DNA from: Acidisarcina sp.
Lineage (GTDB): Bacteria > Acidobacteriota > Terriglobia > Terriglobales > Acidobacteriaceae
Length of the DNA stretch: 64,000 bases
Assembly (NCBI GenBank): GCA_035539175.1
Contig: DATLIY010000012.1
Location: forward strand, 1 to 64,000
Direction: 5' to 3'
Positions 24,247 through 32,904 of this stretch are shown in pieces. The stretch's first letter is position 1. Every line of letters starts with the position of its first letter. The translations under genes were made by a program, and so were the position numbers. The notes beneath the pieces are model-generated. The model made no database searches and was not told where the DNA came from. It was given only the letters and a program-made list of their open reading frames with translations.

Positions 24247-24999
24247 ATGAGAATTCGCCCGCTCGTTATTTCTGGTCTTGCTGTGACCCTGTCTATAGCT
24301 TCTTTAGCATCACCGAAAGTTCTGGCCCAGACTGCGGTCCCCGCGCCGAACGCGGCGCCGGAATCCAAGGCGCCAACGGCTCCCAAGGTGCCAACGGCTC
24401 AAGGGGCGTGGGAGTTCGGTCCATTCGCCAATGGCGGTTTTGGCGATGGGAATCGCTCCTCTTTCAAGTTCTTTGACGTTGGGGTTCACGCAGGCAAGGT
24501 GCTCACGAAGCCGTGGGGTCCGGGCCTTATGAACGGGCAGTTTGAATACGCCGCCGAGCTGGTTCCTTTCTGGCAGTCGTATACGCCGGCAGCGCATCTG
24601 GAGAACGTGAGCTATGTGCAGAATGGAGTTACGCACTTTACGCAGGTCCCCGTCAGCGGAGGTACGTATACAGGTGTCAGCATCACTCCTATTATCCTTC
24701 GGTGGAATTTCAAAGGCACAAAGAAGGTAGTTCCATTTGTGCAGGGAGCTGGCGGCTTGATCTGGACCAATCACAAGTATCCGCCTGACTATATGGTGCC
24801 CAAAGGAGTTCCGGGAAGGACCAGCGTATTTAATTTCACGCCACAGTTCGGGATTGGATTTCACTACTTTGTGAGGCCGAAGGGCTCGATCACCTTTGGC
24901 GCGAACGCCGTGCACATCTCCAGCGCAAGTCTGGGAGACCGGAACCCTGGGGTGAATGCCAGCGTGCAGTTCCAGGTTGGCTACACCTGGTGGAGGTAG
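24247..24999 (+). CDS. PagL-like acyloxyacyl hydrolase (lipid A 3-O-deacylase family)
   Basis: A 250-residue outer membrane protein with a signal peptide (VISGLAVTLSIASLASP) and a beta-barrel pattern. The C-terminal part reads FNFTPQFGIGFHYFVRPKG, then GANAVHISSASLGDRNPGVN and FQVGYTWW. The HxSS-x2-LG-x2-NPG pattern is the active-site region of PagL-like enzymes (PF09411), which remove an acyl chain from lipid A. The aromatic C-terminus suits outer membrane insertion. Enzyme activity is inferred from motif only. Confidence 0.75.
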   Translation: MRIRPLVISGLAVTLSIASLASPKVLAQTAVPAPNAAPESKAPTAPKVPTAQGAWEFGPFANGGFGDGNRSSFKFFDVGVHAGKVLTKPWGPGLMNGQFEYAAELVPFWQSYTPAAHLENVSYVQNGVTHFTQVPVSGGTYTGVSITPIILRWNFKGTKKVVPFVQGAGGLIWTNHKYPPDYMVPKGVPGRTSVFNFTPQFGIGFHYFVRPKGSITFGANAVHISSASLGDRNPGVNASVQFQVGYTWWR

Positions 25000-25018
25000 A
25001 GGCATCGACAGCATAACC

Positions 25019-25999
25019 ATGCAAGGCGCAGTGGCTGATACGCAGAGAAACGGCGGATCCGTTGAACCAGGGACGGGACCGGTTCTCGAATGCGTCCCCA
25101 ATTTTTCCGAGGGGGAAGACGAGTCGAAGGTCCAGGCCATCGTGGCAGCCATGCGGGTCGATGGAGTGAGCCTGCTCGACTGGTCGCTGGACAAGGACCA
25201 CAATCGCTCCGTGGTAACGATCGCGGGGCCGGCGCAGCAGGTGGTGGAGGCGGCAGTCCGCGCGGCAGGGAAGGCTGCGGAGTTGATTGATCTTACCCGG
25301 CAGCAGGGCGCGCATCCCCGCATTGGCGCAGCCGACGTGATCCCGTTCGTTCCGCTTTCCGGCTGCACGCTGGTGCAGTGCGCAATGCTGGCGCGCCAGG
25401 CCGGGATGGAGATCTGGAAGCGTCATGGCATTCCTGTCTATTTTTATGAAGCTGCGGCAGCCAGGCCGGATCGGGCATTGCTGGAAGACGTCCGCCGCGG
25501 GCAGTTTGAAGGACTGCGTGACGCGGTTCGCAAGGAGGCTGCGCGGCGTCCGGACGTGGGCGGCCCCGATCTGCACCCGACTGCGGGAGCTTCTGCCGTG
25601 GGAGCGCGCAAGTTCCTCATCGCCTACAACATCTATCTGGAATCGAATGATGTCGCAGCCGCCCGCGCGATTGCGCGGGAGATTCGTGCCTCCAGCGGCG
25701 GATTGATCGGGGTGAAGGCGATGGGCGTGCTGGCGCAGGGGCATGCTCAGATCTCGATGAATATCACGGACTTCAATGCAACGCCGGTATCGCAGGTCTT
25801 CAACGCGGTCAAGCGACTGGCGGCGCGATATCACACGCGTCCCGTATATGGGGAGTTGATCGGATTGATTCCTGAAGCCGCATATGAGCGGGAGAGCGAG
25901 TGGGCGCGTCAATTAAATGGGTTTGATCCAGAGGAAAAGATTCTCGAGCGCAAGCTTAAGAATCCGATGCCCTGGCCGGCAAGTAAAATAGCAGGGTAA
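25019..25999 (+). CDS. ftcD: Glutamate formimidoyltransferase (FtcD N-terminal type)
   Basis: A 326-residue enzyme that transfers the formimidoyl group from formiminoglutamate to tetrahydrofolate at the end of histidine breakdown. VLECVPNFSEGEDESKVQAI opens the domain; QQGAHPRIGAADVIPFVPL (about 100), ARKFLIAYNIYLESND and QAQISMNITDF-type AQISMNITDF are further family motifs. It lacks the cyclodeaminase domain found in the vertebrate fusion. The ATG at 25019 is only 19 bases past the upstream stop. No hut genes are near. Confidence 0.93.
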   Translation: MQGAVADTQRNGGSVEPGTGPVLECVPNFSEGEDESKVQAIVAAMRVDGVSLLDWSLDKDHNRSVVTIAGPAQQVVEAAVRAAGKAAELIDLTRQQGAHPRIGAADVIPFVPLSGCTLVQCAMLARQAGMEIWKRHGIPVYFYEAAAARPDRALLEDVRRGQFEGLRDAVRKEAARRPDVGGPDLHPTAGASAVGARKFLIAYNIYLESNDVAAARAIAREIRASSGGLIGVKAMGVLAQGHAQISMNITDFNATPVSQVFNAVKRLAARYHTRPVYGELIGLIPEAAYERESEWARQLNGFDPEEKILERKLKNPMPWPASKIAG

Positions 26000-26040
26000 A
26001 ACGGGGATTTGGAGCGCTCCGCTCCGGAAGGTGACGAAGA

Positions 26041-27003
26041 GTGAAGATCTGCAAGAATATGATTCGACAATGCGCCATCGCTACGGTGGGCCTGATGCTG
26101 GCCGCACCAGCCTTTGCCGCTCAACTGGGCGGCGATGCACGCTCCGCCATTCCCAAGGATCTGCAGCAGCTAATCGTGGTCGACTATCGCGCGATGCAGA
26201 ACTCGGCTGCAGCGATGCAGTTGAAGAGCCGCGTACTGCCGCCCGAAATCAAGCAACTGGAGCAGGCACTCAAGGTATCCGGTCTGAACGAAAACCATGA
26301 CGTGGACCAGCTCGCCTTCGCCGCGTTCCGCCTTGGCGGCAGCAGTGAAAACACGCGCACAGTTGGCATTGCGCAGGGGCAGTTCTCGGTCGCGGATATC
26401 CTCGCCAACTTTAAGAAGAAGAAGATCAAGCCGACACTGCTTCGCACCAATCGCATCTATCCGATGGCCAACAGCGGCATGGTCGTCACCTTTGTTGATC
26501 CAACCACAATGGTCTTTGGCGCAAGCGACGCCGTGCGCTACGCGCTGGACGCACGGGACGGTCTGTCGCAGAGCATGCTGAACAACAGCACCATGCTGGA
26601 GATGATGCAGTCGGTGGATACGGAGCCGCTGTGGAGCATCCTGGACCAGAAAGGCACCCAGACGATGATGCGGTCGGTGCTGGGTGATGCTGCGCAGTTG
26701 GCGGACTACGAGACCGTTAAGAAGCGGCTGCTGAGTTCGCGCTACACCATGAACTTCCAGAATGGAGTGAAGTTCAATATGGACGTGATTACGCCGGATA
26801 CCTTTACCGCTGCAACCATGTCCTCACTGCTCAATGCTGCGGCCCTCTACAAGAAGATGAGCGGATCGGCAGCAGAAAAGCAGGCGATCGAGAGCACGAA
26901 GATCGACTCCGACTCCGGCAAGCTTGAAGTGCGCTTCGCCGCCTCGGACAGCCAGTTCTCCAGCCTGCTCCAGTCGCCGCTGTTCCAAACCGTAGTGCGC
27001 TAG
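26041..27003 (+). CDS. Secreted protein of unknown function, acidobacterial type
   Basis: A 320-residue protein with an N-terminal signal peptide (QCAIATVGLMLAAPAFA). It begins at GTG 26041 with GGAAGG eight to nine bases before it; an internal ATG at 26059 is an alternative. The rest is a mixed alpha-beta sequence without a motif I can name (for example LIVVDYRAMQNSAAAMQLKS, VVTFVDPTTMVFGASDAV). It seems periplasmic and lacks membrane segments. I associate proteins of this kind with Acidobacteriota, but I assign no function. Confidence 0.75.
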   Translation: MKICKNMIRQCAIATVGLMLAAPAFAAQLGGDARSAIPKDLQQLIVVDYRAMQNSAAAMQLKSRVLPPEIKQLEQALKVSGLNENHDVDQLAFAAFRLGGSSENTRTVGIAQGQFSVADILANFKKKKIKPTLLRTNRIYPMANSGMVVTFVDPTTMVFGASDAVRYALDARDGLSQSMLNNSTMLEMMQSVDTEPLWSILDQKGTQTMMRSVLGDAAQLADYETVKKRLLSSRYTMNFQNGVKFNMDVITPDTFTAATMSSLLNAAALYKKMSGSAAEKQAIESTKIDSDSGKLEVRFAASDSQFSSLLQSPLFQTVVR

Positions 27004-27033
27004 AGAGTGCGCTGGATCATTAGAGAATCTCAG

Positions 27034-27071
27034 CAAGATAAAGGAGGCGCCTTGGCGCCTCCTTTATCTTG
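27034..27071. terminator. Long bidirectional hairpin terminator
   Basis: A perfect 18-bp stem, CAAGATAAAGGAGGCGCC (27034-27051) and its complement (27054-27071), with a two-base loop, between two converging genes. A second copy of the edge sequence (TTGCTCCAGCG) follows at 27068 and 27084. Confidence 0.88.
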
Positions 27072-27100
27072 CTCCAGCGTTTGTCTTGCTCCAGCGTTGC

Positions 27101-27490
27101 TTACCTGCTAACCGTCAGTTGGGGAGCCCAGGTGACGTCGCCTGCCTCATGGATGGTCACCAGCAGCGTCCCCTCCTGCCCCTCATCCAACTCGGGTCCC
27201 ACCGCGTGGTGCGCCTTGCCCTGCGCATCGGTGAAGTCGAGCTTTGCGGAGCCGGAGCCCTGAATCTTGAAGCGGTAATGGTAATTTGCGTTCGCCTCCA
27301 GGTTGGTCATTCCGAAACTGGCGCTGGGATAATCCAGCTCGACCAGCCGCACTGGTCCTCCCGCGTGGTTCACGATCGTTACTTGTACAAAGGCGGAATG
27401 GCAGCCGGAGATGGCAGAGAAAGCCGCGATGGCGGCAAGAAGCGCTGCACGCCTTGCGGCGCGAGCACAGCGAGGCCCGGTGAAGATCAT
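27101..27490 (-). CDS. Putative lipoprotein of unknown function
   Basis: A 129-residue protein with a basic N-terminus, a hydrophobic stretch (RAALLAAIAAFSAISGC) and a lipobox-like SAISGC, so Cys30 is probably lipidated. The mature part (HSAFVQVTIVNHAGGPVRLV) looks like a beta-sandwich. The gene start overlaps the stop of the receiver-PAS gene by four bases (ATGA), so the two are co-translated. The substrate or partner is unknown; the linkage hints at a shared regulatory role. Confidence 0.65.
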   Translation of the reverse strand: MIFTGPRCARAARRAALLAAIAAFSAISGCHSAFVQVTIVNHAGGPVRLVELDYPSASFGMTNLEANANYHYRFKIQGSGSAKLDFTDAQGKAHHAVGPELDEGQEGTLLVTIHEAGDVTWAPQLTVSR

Positions 27491-28299
27491 AGAGAAGTCT
27501 TACGTTCGAGAACCCTCGCCGTCAAGACCACGCCGGTGCGGTTGTTGTGCAGCGTGATCGAAAACCCGAGCACGTTCCACACCCACTCCTCTCCCTTGCG
27601 CGGAAGATTCAGCAATCCCCGGTAGGTGCGGTCAATATAGGTTTCGCGCGTTGTGGCGACGTTGCGCAGGATTTCACGCCAGTCCGGGGCGAGTTCCGGA
27701 ATCTCCTCAAACATATTGCGGCCGGGAAACCACTCGCGGGGGTGGCCCAGCAGCTGGGCGCAGGATTCGTTCACATACTGCCAGTTGCCCTCGGCATCGA
27801 GGATCTCCAGCACGACATCGTCGCCCATCGCCATATTGATGCGGGAATAAAAGAAGTCCCGGGCATCGACAACAACGGGCTTGCCCCGCCGCTTGGCTTC
27901 AAAGGAGCGGAGCGCAGTGACCAGGTCGTCGATGGAGCTGTACCCCTTGAGAAGGTGCATGTCCTCCACTCCGCCAAAGCGGCGTTCGAGCGTAGCCGAA
28001 AGGATGATGATCGGGACCTCCGGCCTGCGATCCCGCAATTCGGCGGCGACCTCCGTTCCGAACTTGCCCGCACCCAGGTGATAATCCAGCACCGCGATGT
28101 CGATGCAGTCCAGCATTGCCTCGGCTTCTTCAATGGTGCTTGCCGTCTCGGTCAGATAGCCATATTTGCGGAGGATTGCCGAGCGCAAGAGCAGGTTGTC
28201 CACGTCGTCATCCAGCAGAAGCACGCGAATGGGTTTGCCGATGCTTTGCTCGCTGACGCTGCTGCCGGGCTGTCCAATTCCTGTTTCGTCTTTGGGCAT
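27487..28299 (-). CDS. Response regulator with receiver and PAS domains
   Basis: A 270-residue protein. The receiver domain starts at IRVLLLDDDVDNLLLRSAIL, with the acidic pocket (DDD) and the likely phospho-acceptor Asp in IAVLDYHLGAG (about residue 76), then IIILSATLERR and the conserved Lys in LLKGYSS. A PAS-like domain follows (VLEILDAEGNWQYVNESCAQ, LLGHPREWFPGRNMFEEIP, then WVWNVLGFSITLHNNRTG). There is no DNA-binding or kinase domain, and no histidine kinase lies beside it. Confidence 0.87.
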   Translation of the reverse strand: MPKDETGIGQPGSSVSEQSIGKPIRVLLLDDDVDNLLLRSAILRKYGYLTETASTIEEAEAMLDCIDIAVLDYHLGAGKFGTEVAAELRDRRPEVPIIILSATLERRFGGVEDMHLLKGYSSIDDLVTALRSFEAKRRGKPVVVDARDFFYSRINMAMGDDVVLEILDAEGNWQYVNESCAQLLGHPREWFPGRNMFEEIPELAPDWREILRNVATTRETYIDRTYRGLLNLPRKGEEWVWNVLGFSITLHNNRTGVVLTARVLERKTSL

Positions 28300-28338
28300 G
28301 CTGCTAGCTTGGATGCGAAAATCGCGCTTGCGTTGGGT

Positions 28339-29352
28339 TCACTCTTCCGGAGAGATTTTGCGCTGAAGGCGCTTTACTTCGCGCATTAGTTCCGGCAGGC
28401 GGGGAAAGGCATTGGAGGCCCGCATCCACTGATTATGATCGAATCCCGGAGTGCCGCTGATGATCTTTCCCGGTTCGACATCCCCATGGGTGCCGGATTG
28501 GGCCGTGACAATCACGCCGTCGCCGATTGTACAGTGCCCCGCAATTCCCACCTGGCCGGCCAGCACCACGTTCTTGCCAATATGCGTGGAGCCGGCGAGC
28601 CCAACCTGGGCGCAGATCAGGGAGTCTTCACCGATGGTCGTGCCGTGGCCCACGGTTGTCACGTTGTCAATCTTGACGCCGCGGGCAATACGCGTTTCTC
28701 CCACTGCCGCTCGGTCCACGCAGCTCTGTGCCTGGATCTCGATATCGTCTGCCATGCGCACAATGCCGGATTGCAGGATCTTATGCCAGTGTCCGGCATC
28801 GTCTTTGGCAAAACCGAAGCCGTCCGCGCCGATCACGACGCCGTTCTGCAGGGTAACATTGTTCCCCAAAATGCAGCCTTCGCGGACGATTGCGTGAGCA
28901 TGCGCGAAAAAGCGATTGCCAATCCTGGTGTTGGGGTAGATCACGACGTGAGGTAGCAGAGTAGCATCGTTCCCGATCACCACTCCCGCGCCGACGACGG
29001 CATACGCTCCAACGTGCGCGTTCTGGCCAAGGCGGGCTGTGGGATCGATGACGGCGGTAGGGTGGATGCCGGGTGCGTAAACGGGTAGCTGGTAAAACGC
29101 TTCGATCGCCCGTGCAAAACCAAGATATGGATTGGAGGTGCGGAGGGTTGCGGTCGGAATCTCAGGGAAGTCCGGTTGGACCAGGATTGCGCCGGCGCGC
29201 GTCGTCCGGGCGTGAGCCGCGTATTTGAGGTTGGCGACGAAGGTGACCTGATGCGGGCCTGCTTCCTCAATTCCGGCAACGCCGGTAATCTCCAGATTGC
29301 CATCTCCGCGGCACTCTGCCTGCAAAATGCGAGCGAGCTCTGCTAGCTTCAT
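28339..29352 (-). CDS. lpxD: UDP-3-O-(3-hydroxyacyl)glucosamine N-acyltransferase LpxD
   Basis: The third enzyme of lipid A synthesis, transferring a 3-hydroxyacyl chain to UDP-3-O-acylglucosamine. The 337-residue protein starts MKLAELARILQAECRGDGNL (uridine-binding domain). It has the hexapeptide repeats of a left-handed beta-helix (about residues 105-305) and the catalytic His region ADGFGFAKDDAGHWHKI (about 230-246). The start at 29352 matches the family; a longer frame to 29562 overlaps the upstream gene. It shows that the host makes lipopolysaccharide. Confidence 0.95.
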   Translation of the reverse strand: MKLAELARILQAECRGDGNLEITGVAGIEEAGPHQVTFVANLKYAAHARTTRAGAILVQPDFPEIPTATLRTSNPYLGFARAIEAFYQLPVYAPGIHPTAVIDPTARLGQNAHVGAYAVVGAGVVIGNDATLLPHVVIYPNTRIGNRFFAHAHAIVREGCILGNNVTLQNGVVIGADGFGFAKDDAGHWHKILQSGIVRMADDIEIQAQSCVDRAAVGETRIARGVKIDNVTTVGHGTTIGEDSLICAQVGLAGSTHIGKNVVLAGQVGIAGHCTIGDGVIVTAQSGTHGDVEPGKIISGTPGFDHNQWMRASNAFPRLPELMREVKRLQRKISPEE

Positions 29353-29386
29353 GCTCAAGATTGTAATCGCCTCCTTCGAGCGATGG

Positions 29387-29881
29387 TCAGGCGGAGAGAT
29401 TCTGCGGGAATAGAGTCTCCTGCTCCGGTGCGGCGCCCTTGCGTTTCGCAGCTCCGATGACAGCCAGCACCTCGAACTCGACCACTGAGCTTCGTGGAAC
29501 AAAGATGCGCTGCGTGTTCGAGCGTGTATCCGGCGGAGTGAGGAAGAGGCCCTCCTGTTCAATCAGGCTGACGTCGTTTGCCGCTAATCCCTCGATCAGG
29601 TCTCCATCCTGCAATCGAAGCCGCAGCCAGAGGCCTTCGCTTCGCGGGCGGGCAGGGAAGTTCTTGCGCAGCAGCCGCTCAGGATTGTTTAGCTCGCCGG
29701 AGTTGAAATCCCGGACAAAGCAGACCCATTTCAGGTCCTTGAGGTCATAGCTGGCGACCTTGCCACTTAGATCGAGCAACTCCAGCTTGCCGCCGGAGAC
29801 GAAGCCGGTGGGCTCCAGATAGCCCGCCACCCAATCGCGGCTCAGCTTGCGCAGGATCGCTTTCTTACGGCTGGCAGACAT
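29387..29881 (-). CDS. DUF6982-like conserved protein
   Basis: A 164-residue protein starting MSASRKKAILRKLSRDWVAG, then GKLELLDLSGKVASYDLKDL and KWVCFVRDFNSGELNNPERL. A later phrase, LFLTPPDTRSNTQRIFVPRS, is also typical of a family I associate with Acidobacteriota (DUF6982-like). It is probably cytoplasmic. The C-terminus is variable (AAKRKGAAPEQETLFPQ). The ATG at 29881 is chosen because upstream codons are not family-like. It is directly in front of lpxD (34 bases), perhaps co-transcribed. Confidence 0.68.
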   Translation of the reverse strand: MSASRKKAILRKLSRDWVAGYLEPTGFVSGGKLELLDLSGKVASYDLKDLKWVCFVRDFNSGELNNPERLLRKNFPARPRSEGLWLRLRLQDGDLIEGLAANDVSLIEQEGLFLTPPDTRSNTQRIFVPRSSVVEFEVLAVIGAAKRKGAAPEQETLFPQNLSA

Positions 29882-30103
29882 TGGAAACTTCTCCATTCCA
29901 CGAGGTGAAAGTGTTGGCGGCCTTGAACTACGGATTGTCGCATGTGTAGAGGAGCCGCAGCGAAAATTGTGCAAAACGGTAGCCAACAGCGTGAACGTAT
30001 GATAAGTTATTGCTTTGCGATAAGCAGTAGCCAGCTTCTAAGCTATTGTAAGAAATAAGTTTAGAGGTACACAGCGCGACTGTTGGAGTCGTACGTACAG
30101 GCC

Positions 30104-32143
30104 ATGCCCGACTACATTTATCTCCTCGAAAATCGCCTATCCCCCGGACAGCAAAATGCTCTGAAGGTAGTTCGTGACGCCGCTCGCGATGCCCAGATGA
30201 CTGTATTTCTTACCGGTGGGGCCGTGCGTGACCTGACCAGCGGCTCACCTGTCCGCGACCTTGATTTTTCGGTTCAGGGAAATGCGTTCAAGCTAAAGAA
30301 AACATTGGAGAAAGCAGGCGGTGTTCTCGCCGGGGAAGAAGAGCACTCTCACACCCTGTTTTTCCATTTCGGCGGGGGGACGCGCACGGAGATCAGCAGT
30401 ACGCGCCACGTTGAGTACCCAAAACCCGGCAAACCTGTTTACCACCTTGCTAGTATCCATGAAGATCTGCGGCGGCGTGACTTTACCGCCAACGCGATGG
30501 CTCTTTCTCTGAATGAGGGCTCCTATGGACTCCTCATGGACCCGCTCAACGGGGTGGCGGATATTGAGTCAAGACTCTTGAGACTGGTGAGCAATTACGG
30601 CTTTCTGGAGCAGCCCGTCCTGCTGGTTCGCGCCACTCGTTTTGCCGCGCGGCTGGGCTGGGAGTTGGAAGAGAAGACCCGTGTCCGTTTTGACAATGCC
30701 AGGGAGGAAGGGGTCATCAGCCATCTCTCCGACTGGCATCGGGGCTATGAACTGGAAGAGATTGGGCATGAGGAAGATGGTCTCCGCATCCTGAAGGTGA
30801 TGGAAGAGGCGGGCTGGATGAAGTACCTTGACCCGGCCTGGACCAGCGCCAAGGCGGACGTTGCCGGCCTGGAAAAGCTGCGCGAGGTATTGAATCAACT
30901 CCAGATGCAAGGGGTAAACCCGGATACCTCTACCGCCCAAATGACCTTGCTGACGGCGAAGATGTCGCCTCGCGAGCTGGCGGATCTGAAGAAGCTCTTT
31001 GTGCGCCCGGGATTTGTGGAAGAGTGGAACGCCCTGGACGGTCAGGCAAAGGAATTTGCCAAGGTACTGACATCCAAGCCGGTCGCGACGCCCTCTGCGA
31101 CCTGGAAGCTGCTGACCACGAGCAGCCCGGAGGCGGTGCTCTGGCTTGGTTTTACCAGCAAGAGCTCCGCAGTACAGGAGAAGTATCACAACTTCTTCTC
31201 CGTATGGCCGGAGGCGCGGCAGAAGATTCCCTATGCGCTGATGCAGGAGATGCGCATCCAGCCGGATCTTCCTGGATATCAGGAGCTGCTGCAGAACCTT
31301 TTCTTTGAACTGATAGATGGCAAGCTGGAGACCCAAGAGCAGATTCGCGCCTATCTCGAGCCTTTCTCTCCTCCTGCTCCGCCTCCTCCTGTCATCATTC
31401 GCCGCCCGAGGGGAAAGAAGTCTGCTGAAGCCAAGGCCAGGGCAAAGGCCGAAGAGGCCGAAGCAGAAGAGATGGCGGAAGAGAATCTGGAAGAGTTGCC
31501 GGAAGGCATGGACCTGAAGCTCGGCCTGGATCATGCCGATCACGCCGAGGATGAGGAAGAAGAGGAAGAAGAAGCCGAACTCAAACCTGCTCCCAAGCCT
31601 GCGACGCGGACCAAGGTAGAGCCGAAGGTCGCGATGAAGGCCGATACCAAACCGGTGGTTGCTGCGAAGGCCGTCGAAAAGCAGCCTGTTGCTAAGGCGC
31701 CTGCTGCGAAGAAGGCGCCAGAGCCGAAGCCGGCAGAGAAGGCTGGCGTGGCGAAGGCGGTTCCGGTAAAAGCTGCGGCAGGGAAGGTGCCTGCAAAGGC
31801 AGCGCCTGAGAAGAAAGCCGCCAAGCCAGCGGAAAAGAAACCAGCGCCCGTGGTGAAAAAGGCTGTACTGGCCAAGCCTGTATTGGCAAAGGCCGGGGCA
31901 AAGAAGGCCGTGGCTAAGCCGGTGGTTCCTGCCAAGCCGGCGACAAAGACGCCAACAGGAAAAGCTCCGGCAGCAAAGCCTCCGGCCGCAGCAAAGAAGG
32001 CTGCACCGAAACCGGTTGCGAAAAAAGCAGCCAAGCCGGTAGCGGGTAAGGCCAAGGTGGTTGCAAAGCTTTCCAAGCCTGTGACCAAAGCTAAGCCAGC
32101 GACGAAGCACGTCCTTGCGAAGGCGGCCAAGAAGAAACGATAG
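30104..32143 (+). CDS. tRNA nucleotidyltransferase/poly(A) polymerase family protein with H1-like tail
   Basis: A 679-residue protein. The first 430 residues are a class II nucleotidyltransferase: VFLTGGAVRDLTSGSPVRDL then DFSV (GG and DxD-like residues near 35-50) and RRRDFTANAMAL (about 120), followed by the RNA-binding helical part. The last 245 residues are quite different: an acidic run (EDEEEEEEEAEL) followed by a Lys/Ala/Pro-rich tail resembling histone H1 (AKKAPEPKPAEKAG, then AKPVVPAKPATKTP). The ATG at 30104 is chosen over a TTG at 30083. Confidence 0.82.
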   Translation: MPDYIYLLENRLSPGQQNALKVVRDAARDAQMTVFLTGGAVRDLTSGSPVRDLDFSVQGNAFKLKKTLEKAGGVLAGEEEHSHTLFFHFGGGTRTEISSTRHVEYPKPGKPVYHLASIHEDLRRRDFTANAMALSLNEGSYGLLMDPLNGVADIESRLLRLVSNYGFLEQPVLLVRATRFAARLGWELEEKTRVRFDNAREEGVISHLSDWHRGYELEEIGHEEDGLRILKVMEEAGWMKYLDPAWTSAKADVAGLEKLREVLNQLQMQGVNPDTSTAQMTLLTAKMSPRELADLKKLFVRPGFVEEWNALDGQAKEFAKVLTSKPVATPSATWKLLTTSSPEAVLWLGFTSKSSAVQEKYHNFFSVWPEARQKIPYALMQEMRIQPDLPGYQELLQNLFFELIDGKLETQEQIRAYLEPFSPPAPPPPVIIRRPRGKKSAEAKARAKAEEAEAEEMAEENLEELPEGMDLKLGLDHADHAEDEEEEEEEAELKPAPKPATRTKVEPKVAMKADTKPVVAAKAVEKQPVAKAPAAKKAPEPKPAEKAGVAKAVPVKAAAGKVPAKAAPEKKAAKPAEKKPAPVVKKAVLAKPVLAKAGAKKAVAKPVVPAKPATKTPTGKAPAAKPPAAAKKAAPKPVAKKAAKPVAGKAKVVAKLSKPVTKAKPATKHVLAKAAKKKR

Positions 32144-32161
32144 CTTGGGAGATTGCTCGAA

Positions 32162-32198
32162 GCGAGGGGTGCTGCATCGGCGGCACCCCTCGCTTTTT
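32162..32198 (+). terminator. Rho-independent terminator after the nucleotidyltransferase gene
   Basis: The stem GCGAGGGGTGC (32162-32172) pairs with GCACCCCTCGC (32183-32193) around a 10-base loop and runs into TTTTTAT. It is placed 18 bases after the stop. Confidence 0.88.
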
Positions 32199-32219
32199 AT
32201 TTGCGAGTTATGTGGATTT

Positions 32220-32678
32220 TTATTTGTAGGTCATGTGAATCGTGATCTCGGTTACCGGGCAGGCGACGTGGACGAGAGCCTCCTGAAAAGGAGGAGCTTT
32301 CAGCAGAACTTTTGGATTATTGGCAAAGCCGAATCCTTCGAGCGGCCATCCGAAAATGTTGCGGTCCATCTTGCGGTTCCCGTTTTCGTCATGGATCACG
32401 GCGACGGCGTAATCCCCCGGTGGCATATCAGCGAATGTGGCTGTCCCGGTGCTGCCCATGATGGGGTATGGGCCGTGGCGAAAGGCCTTGTCGGTGTTCT
32501 CCGGCCATCCGTCGGGGGAGCGGAATATGGTAGCGCCGAGGGCCCCCTTCTCATTGCGAATTTTGTCCACGTGGATGACCAGCTGACAGCCGGAGCTGGA
32601 ATCCGCAAAGCCCGGACGGGCCACGAACAAGAGAGAGAGAACCAGCAGCGCTGGCAGTCTAAGCGCGTCGAAAATCAT
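32220..32678 (-). CDS. DUF2141-domain secreted protein
   Basis: A 152-residue protein with a signal peptide (LPALLVLSLLFVARPGFA) and a beta-sandwich typical of DUF2141 (PF09912): CQLVIHVDKIRNEKGALGAT, then FADMPPGDYAVAVIHDENGN and GWPLEGFGFANNPKVLLK. Members are periplasmic or extracellular and of unknown function. Length is usual for the family. The gene converges on the nucleotidyltransferase gene and ends close to its terminator. Confidence 0.88.
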   Translation of the reverse strand: MIFDALRLPALLVLSLLFVARPGFADSSSGCQLVIHVDKIRNEKGALGATIFRSPDGWPENTDKAFRHGPYPIMGSTGTATFADMPPGDYAVAVIHDENGNRKMDRNIFGWPLEGFGFANNPKVLLKAPPFQEALVHVACPVTEITIHMTYK

Positions 32679-32904
32679 TCGGCCACCTTTTTGATATCCA
32701 ACAGAACCATTCGCAACCTTTCTAGAACCACCTGGCTATTTTTTCATACAATCCTGGCAAGGATAGTCCACACTGCTTCGATATGCAGGCGTGCCTTGCA
32801 AGGGACTCTCGCGGTTAGGAACGGCTTTTCCTCAGCAAAGTGTTCGATCCCTGGCTGACATTGCTCGACCATGGCTGCTGACGGAATAGAATCAGATCAG
32901 CGCC

